Notes under the pieces: model-generated
Seen by the model: the letters and a program-made list of their open reading frames with translations, nothing else
Database searches by the model: none
Told to the model about the DNA's origin: nothing
Program-made: the position numbers and the translations under genes
Assembly: GCA_016873525.1 (NCBI GenBank)
Contig: VGXD01000082.1
Span: 1-8,259 of the forward strand
From: Nitrospira sp.
Lineage (GTDB): Bacteria; Nitrospirota; Nitrospiria; Nitrospirales; Nitrospiraceae
Reading direction: 5' to 3'
DNA: 8,259 bases
Shown here: piece after piece, positions 5,404 to 8,259 of the stretch
Layout: each line of letters opens with the position of its first letter
Numbering within the stretch: position 1 is the stretch's first letter

Positions 5404-7311
5404 ATGCGCAACCGCCACCTCCTCCTCATAGACCTCGTCCTTCTCGCGCCTTTGCCGTTCCTAGCTCTCGCGCTAAGGATGGAGTCGTTTGTTTGGCCCT
5501 TCGACCTATCGCAGGCCGCGTTCGCGTACGCAGCCCTCGCGCTTCCAATTCGCATCGGCGTGGCTCACGTAGTTGGCATCTACCGATTTCTCTGGCGGCA
5601 CGCGTCGCTGGTTGAAATGGAACGCCTTGTGTTCGCCGGTGCTACATCCGCTGTTCTGACTTTCATAACCGGCGCCGTGCTCATAAGGTTTTTTGGGCTC
5701 GCTCCGATTCGCCTGCCATTCTCTAGCCTTCTGCTCGACGCGTTGCTAGCCTCTGCCTTGATGGTCGCCCCGCGCCTCGCTGTTCGGTTTGCCGCACGCC
5801 GCCCGGTCGTCTCTCGTCGTTCACAGCAGCGCGCCATCATCGTAGGCGCCGGGGGATTGGGACAGGGTATTCTGCGAGAGCTCTCCCAAGACGCGGCCCT
5901 TAACTCCCAGATTCTCCCCGTCGCCTTCGTGGACGACGACCCGTATAAGAAGGGCCAGTTCCTGGGCGGTCTCCCTGTAGTAGGTGCGGTCTCGGAGCTG
6001 GCCGAAGCTGTCGATACCTGGCGTGCCACCGAAGTCATCATCGCCGTGTCCGGCGCCAAGGGAGCGTTCGTGCGCCGGGTGGTTGATAGCGTCTCCAAGC
6101 TCGGCATTACCCCCCGCATTGTCCCGGGCGTCCGCGATATCATTGACGGTCGCGTCGGCGTGCAGGCGCTCCGCAAGGTCGAGATCGAAGACCTCCTCCG
6201 CCGCGATCCCATCGTCACCGATCTTGCCGCCGTGGGCGAACTCGTCCACGGCAAGGTTGTGCTGGTCACCGGCGCCGGCGGCTCCATCGGCTCCGAACTC
6301 TGCCGTCAGATCGCCCCGCTGCAGCCTACCAAGTTGCTGGTCCTGGACCACAGCGAAAACCAGATCTTCGAGATCCATAACGAACTCCTGAAGTCCTTCC
6401 CAGAGACGGCCTTCGTCCCGGTCATCGCCGATATCCGCCACCTGCGCCGCGTCAGCCAGGTCTTCGAGCGCTTCAAGCCCGCCGTCGTCTTCCACGCCGC
6501 CGCGCACAAGCACGTCCCTCTTATGGAGGAGAACGTCGTCGAGGCGATCACCAACAACATCCTCGGCACTTCCAGCGTCGTCGAAGCCTCCATCGACGCC
6601 GGCGTGGAGACCTTCGTCCTGATCTCCACTGATAAGGCCGTCCGCCCCAGCTCGGTGATGGGGTGCACCAAGCGCGTCGCCGAGCAGGTGGTCACCGCGG
6701 CCGCCCAACAGACCGGCCGGAACTTCGTCTCCGTCCGCTTCGGTAACGTCCTCGGCTCGCGCGGCTCCGTTATCCCCACCTTCCTCAAGCAAATCGAGGC
6801 CGGCGGCCCCGTCACGGTCACCCACCACGAGATGCGCCGCTACTTCATGACCATCCCCGAAGCCGTGCAGCTGGTCCTGCAGGCCGGCGCGATGGGCAAG
6901 TCCGGTGAGCTTTTCGTCCTCGATATGGGCGAGCCCGTGCGGATCGTTGACCTCGCCAAGGACCTCATTCGCCTCTCCGGGCTCGAAGAGGGTGTGGACG
7001 TGGACGTCGCCTTCACTGGCATCCGCCCCGGTGAGAAGCTCTACGAGGAGATCTTCTTTGGGCACGAGGAGGTCGTCCCGACCACCCACCCCAAGGTCCT
7101 CCGGTCGCCGGCCGACCCCGTGGATAATTCGCGGACCGACCTCATTGAGAGCCTCATTCGCCAGGCGCTCGATCATCCCGACAACTGGGACGACCTGCGC
7201 ATCCAGCTCCGGTCGCTCGTCCCGGACTTCAACGTCCCGCTCCCGCCGCCTGACGATGAACGTGTGCAAATGTCCAGGGATTCAGGAGAGCAGAAGCTGA
7301 GATTGGCGTAG
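5404..7311 (+). CDS. Membrane-anchored UDP-sugar 4,6-dehydratase (CapD/FlaA1/WbpM-type polysaccharide biosynthesis protein)
   Basis: This 635-residue protein has the full WbpM/PglF/CapD architecture. It starts with four hydrophobic segments (about 7-24, 38-57, 75-93 and 104-122). A first Rossmann domain follows (IIVGAGGLGQG, Gly148 on), then the catalytic short-chain dehydrogenase domain with VTGAGGSIGSE (glycines from 290), FHAAAHKHVPLMEEN, LISTDKAVRPSSVMGCTKR, VRFGNVLGSRGSVIP and FTGIRPGEKLYEE. The usual catalytic Tyr is replaced by Met419 with Lys423 retained, as in the long membrane members. Known relatives convert UDP-GlcNAc to UDP-4-keto-6-deoxy sugars at the cytoplasmic membrane face, starting synthesis of QuiNAc, FucNAc or bacillosamine units. 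ATG 5404 is preferred because MRNRHLLLIDL matches family starts; TTG 5395 is an in-frame alternative. No clear Shine-Dalgarno is visible. The first ~130 codons use more mixed third bases than the GC-rich remainder. Confidence 0.93.
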   Translation: MRNRHLLLIDLVLLAPLPFLALALRMESFVWPFDLSQAAFAYAALALPIRIGVAHVVGIYRFLWRHASLVEMERLVFAGATSAVLTFITGAVLIRFFGLAPIRLPFSSLLLDALLASALMVAPRLAVRFAARRPVVSRRSQQRAIIVGAGGLGQGILRELSQDAALNSQILPVAFVDDDPYKKGQFLGGLPVVGAVSELAEAVDTWRATEVIIAVSGAKGAFVRRVVDSVSKLGITPRIVPGVRDIIDGRVGVQALRKVEIEDLLRRDPIVTDLAAVGELVHGKVVLVTGAGGSIGSELCRQIAPLQPTKLLVLDHSENQIFEIHNELLKSFPETAFVPVIADIRHLRRVSQVFERFKPAVVFHAAAHKHVPLMEENVVEAITNNILGTSSVVEASIDAGVETFVLISTDKAVRPSSVMGCTKRVAEQVVTAAAQQTGRNFVSVRFGNVLGSRGSVIPTFLKQIEAGGPVTVTHHEMRRYFMTIPEAVQLVLQAGAMGKSGELFVLDMGEPVRIVDLAKDLIRLSGLEEGVDVDVAFTGIRPGEKLYEEIFFGHEEVVPTTHPKVLRSPADPVDNSRTDLIESLIRQALDHPDNWDDLRIQLRSLVPDFNVPLPPPDDERVQMSRDSGEQKLRLA

Positions 7312-7328
7312 TCGCCGCGAACAGAAAG

Positions 7329-7361
7329 GGCCCGCCGCCGATGCGGTGGGCCTTCTTGTTT
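7329..7361 (+). terminator. Intrinsic terminator of the CapD-type gene
   Basis: GGCCCGCCGC (7329-7338), a CGAT loop and GCGGTGGGCC (7343-7352) form a 10-bp stem with one G-T wobble, followed by TTCTTGTTT. It begins 18 bases after the stop codon. Confidence 0.85.
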
Positions 7362-7565
7362 GCGCACAGATCGCTCGCATTGCGAGTTGCAGCATCGGAG
7401 CAGTGAAACTGCACGTTGCGTGGCATCTATTATGTCAACGCACGCTAAATCGTGTGCGTGCCATTGCTTAGCGCCCACGTATTTGCTAGTGATTATATGG
7501 CATCACGCATTATCTGAGGATCATTTGACGGTGCCTCCTACGTCCATCATCCCCCGAGCGACATA
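7362..7565. other. Intergenic leader of the H-NS-like gene
   Basis: These 204 bases are more AT-rich than the neighbouring genes and hold no gene. TATTAT at 7428-7433 and GATTAT at 7491-7496 are candidate -10 boxes, but neither has a good -35 partner. An inverted repeat acgcac/gtgcgt at 7438-7443 and 7454-7459 could be an operator. The Shine-Dalgarno before ATG 7566 is weak (GAGCGA, 5 bases upstream). Confidence 0.4.
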
Positions 7566-7961
7566 ATGACCCAACAGTCCTACGAAGCCGTTCAAAGCGA
7601 AATCGTTCGTTTGCGCGGTCTCGCCAAGAAACTCAAGCGCAAACACACCGCCGCCAAACTGCGCGCCCGCCGCAAGGTGCTGGCCCTCATGAAGAAGCTT
7701 GGCGTCACCGTCAGCGATCTCAAGGGCGCCAAGCCCGTCGCCGCGACCGCCGCAAAGCCCGGAAAGCGCGCCGCCCGCAAGGCCGTTGGCAGTGCCGTCG
7801 GCAAGGCCGCCACCCCCCGCAAGCGCCGCGCCCGCAAGATCCCAATCAAGTACCGCGGCCCCAACCGCGGCGACACCTGGACCGGCCGCGGCAAGACCCC
7901 GCGCTGGCTCGCCGCCCAGATCGCCGACGGCAAGAAGAAGGAAGACTTCCTTATTTCATAG
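7566..7961 (+). CDS. H-NS family nucleoid-associated DNA-binding protein
   Basis: A 131-residue basic protein with the domain order of H-NS-like proteins. A helical N-terminal segment (residues 3-55, about EAVQSEIVRLRGLAKKLKRK through KKLGVTVSDL) would mediate self-association. A long Lys/Ala/Arg-rich linker follows (about 56-92, KPGKRAARKAVGSAVGKAATP). The C-terminal H-NS DNA-binding domain has KYRGPNRGDTWTGRGKTPRWLAAQIADGKKKEDFLI (95-130). TWTGRGKTPRW is the AT-hook-like core that inserts into the minor groove of AT-rich DNA. Such proteins compact the chromosome and silence horizontally acquired genes. The linker is longer and more histone-H1-like than in E. coli H-NS. It is monocistronic, with its own leader and terminator. 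Its own DNA is very GC-rich, unlike its expected targets. Confidence 0.9.
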   Translation: MTQQSYEAVQSEIVRLRGLAKKLKRKHTAAKLRARRKVLALMKKLGVTVSDLKGAKPVAATAAKPGKRAARKAVGSAVGKAATPRKRRARKIPIKYRGPNRGDTWTGRGKTPRWLAAQIADGKKKEDFLIS

Positions 7962-7983
7962 CGCTTCCGTCGTTGTCGTAAGT

Positions 7984-8024
7984 ACAGCGCGCCACGCGAA
8001 CTCCGCATGGCGCGCTGTTGCTTT
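7984..8024 (+). terminator. Hairpin terminator after the H-NS-like gene
   Basis: ACAGCGCGCCA (7984-7994) and TGGCGCGCTGT (8008-8018) form a perfect 11-bp stem. The 13-base loop can add an inner GCG/CGC pairing. TTGCTTT follows, a weak T tract. It begins 22 bases after the stop codon. Confidence 0.7.
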
Positions 8025-8074
8025 CGTGGGTGGTCCTTGTTTGGTGCTTGCGCGGCTTTACGGCAACTGCTTTT

Positions 8075-8103
8075 ACCACGGAGGGCACGGAGGACACGGA
8101 GAA
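8075..8103 (+). repeat. Left arm of inverted repeat, 9-bp cacggagga-type units
   Basis: The 29 bases are three units of a 9-bp period (accacggag, ggcacggag, gacacggag) plus two bases. They match the reverse complement of 8193-8221 with 2 mismatches. Similar repeats are scattered in many environmental bacterial genomes and are often mis-annotated as small proteins. Confidence 0.88.
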
Positions 8104-8134
8104 ATGCAACGGCAACTTCTTGGGGGAACTGCGA

Positions 8135-8160
8135 GCGCCACGCAAATGTCTGCGTGGCGC
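8135..8160. repeat. Central hairpin of the nested palindrome
   Basis: GCGCCACGCA (8135-8144) and TGCGTGGCGC (8151-8160) are perfect 10-bp arms around a 6-base loop. The arms share gcgccacgc and tggcgcgctgt with the H-NS terminator hairpin. Confidence 0.85.
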
Positions 8161-8192
8161 GCTGTCGTTACCCCAAGGTTTTGCAGTTGCCG

Positions 8193-8221
8193 TTCTCCGT
8201 GTCCTCCGTGTTCTCCGTGGT
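8193..8221 (-). repeat. Right arm of inverted repeat, 9-bp units
   Basis: The units ttctccgtg, tcctccgtg and ttctccgtg plus gt pair with 8075-8103. Confidence 0.88.
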
Positions 8222-8235
8222 GAAAGCCGTTGTAG

Positions 8236-8259
8236 TTCTCCGTGCTCTCCGTGATCTCC
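8236..8259 (+). repeat. Further copies of the ttctccgtg 9-bp unit, cut by the window edge
   Basis: After a 14-base break the same unit recurs as ttctccgtg, ctctccgtg and a partial atctcc. The array probably continues beyond the window. Confidence 0.75.

Noticed and set aside
5821..7269. Long minus-strand ORF of 482 codons antisense to the CapD-type gene
   Set aside because: Asp/Gly/Glu/Val-rich low-information product, the mirror of GC-biased codons in the real gene; no motifs or ribosome-binding site.
7362..7565. tRNA or small RNA gene before the H-NS-like gene
   Set aside because: No cloverleaf, T-loop consensus or strong terminator-bounded transcript could be found by eye.
8018..8254. 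Plus-strand ORF reading TTEGTEDTEK near the right edge, and the parallel HHGGHGGHGE-type frame
   Set aside because: These peptides are the translation of the 9-bp repeat units and are well known as spurious annotations.
8075..8259. CRISPR array
   Set aside because: The units are 9 bp and contiguous, in opposite orientation on the two sides, with no regular unique spacers and no cas genes.

Overview
This is a GC-rich window from a Gram-negative-type bacterium. The evidence is CDP-sugar and UDP-sugar surface-polysaccharide genes, an H-NS family nucleoid protein and IS5-family elements. The H-NS-like gene favours a proteobacterium. The 'cacggagga'-type repeats at the right edge are also common in soil and sediment phyla such as Acidobacteriota and Gemmatimonadota, so I do not name a genus. 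The whole window looks like the edge of a polysaccharide island damaged by insertion sequences.

Left arm, minus strand (1-2081): three tightly packed genes read right to left. They are thiamine-diphosphate E1 alpha, E1 beta (overlapping by 14 bases) and, after 10 bases, the first 34 codons of a CDP-glucose 4,6-dehydratase that runs off the window. No lipoyl E2 or E3 gene is seen here. Next to a CDP-sugar gene, the E1 pair is more likely to modify a sugar, or supply a two-carbon unit for one, than to belong to the central pyruvate dehydrogenase complex.

Middle (2082-5403): mobile-element wreckage. A decayed IS256-type (Mutator) transposase with frameshifts and internal deletions is cut by an apparently intact IS5-family element (about 2859-3732, 15-bp perfect terminal inverted repeats plus flanking bases). 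A second, different IS5-family element (3907-4761) follows 174 bases later. It has 16-bp perfect inverted repeats, a TTA target duplication and a transposase split into two overlapping frames joined by an A6G slippery run. About 640 bases without a recognisable gene follow. They hold a strong GC hairpin, a short ORF with a very good ribosome-binding site, and a repeated W-x-R-K-F-R-coding segment.

Right arm, plus strand (5404-8259): a full-length membrane-anchored CapD/FlaA1/WbpM-type UDP-sugar 4,6-dehydratase with a clear intrinsic terminator. Then comes a small H-NS-like protein with a lysine/alanine-rich linker, followed by a hairpin terminator. The last 190 bases are a nested inverted repeat built of 9-bp units, running off the right edge.

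Taken together, the dehydratases prepare 4-keto-6-deoxy nucleotide sugars for surface glycans and the E1 pair may add to one of them. The H-NS-like protein is a candidate silencer of horizontally acquired DNA.
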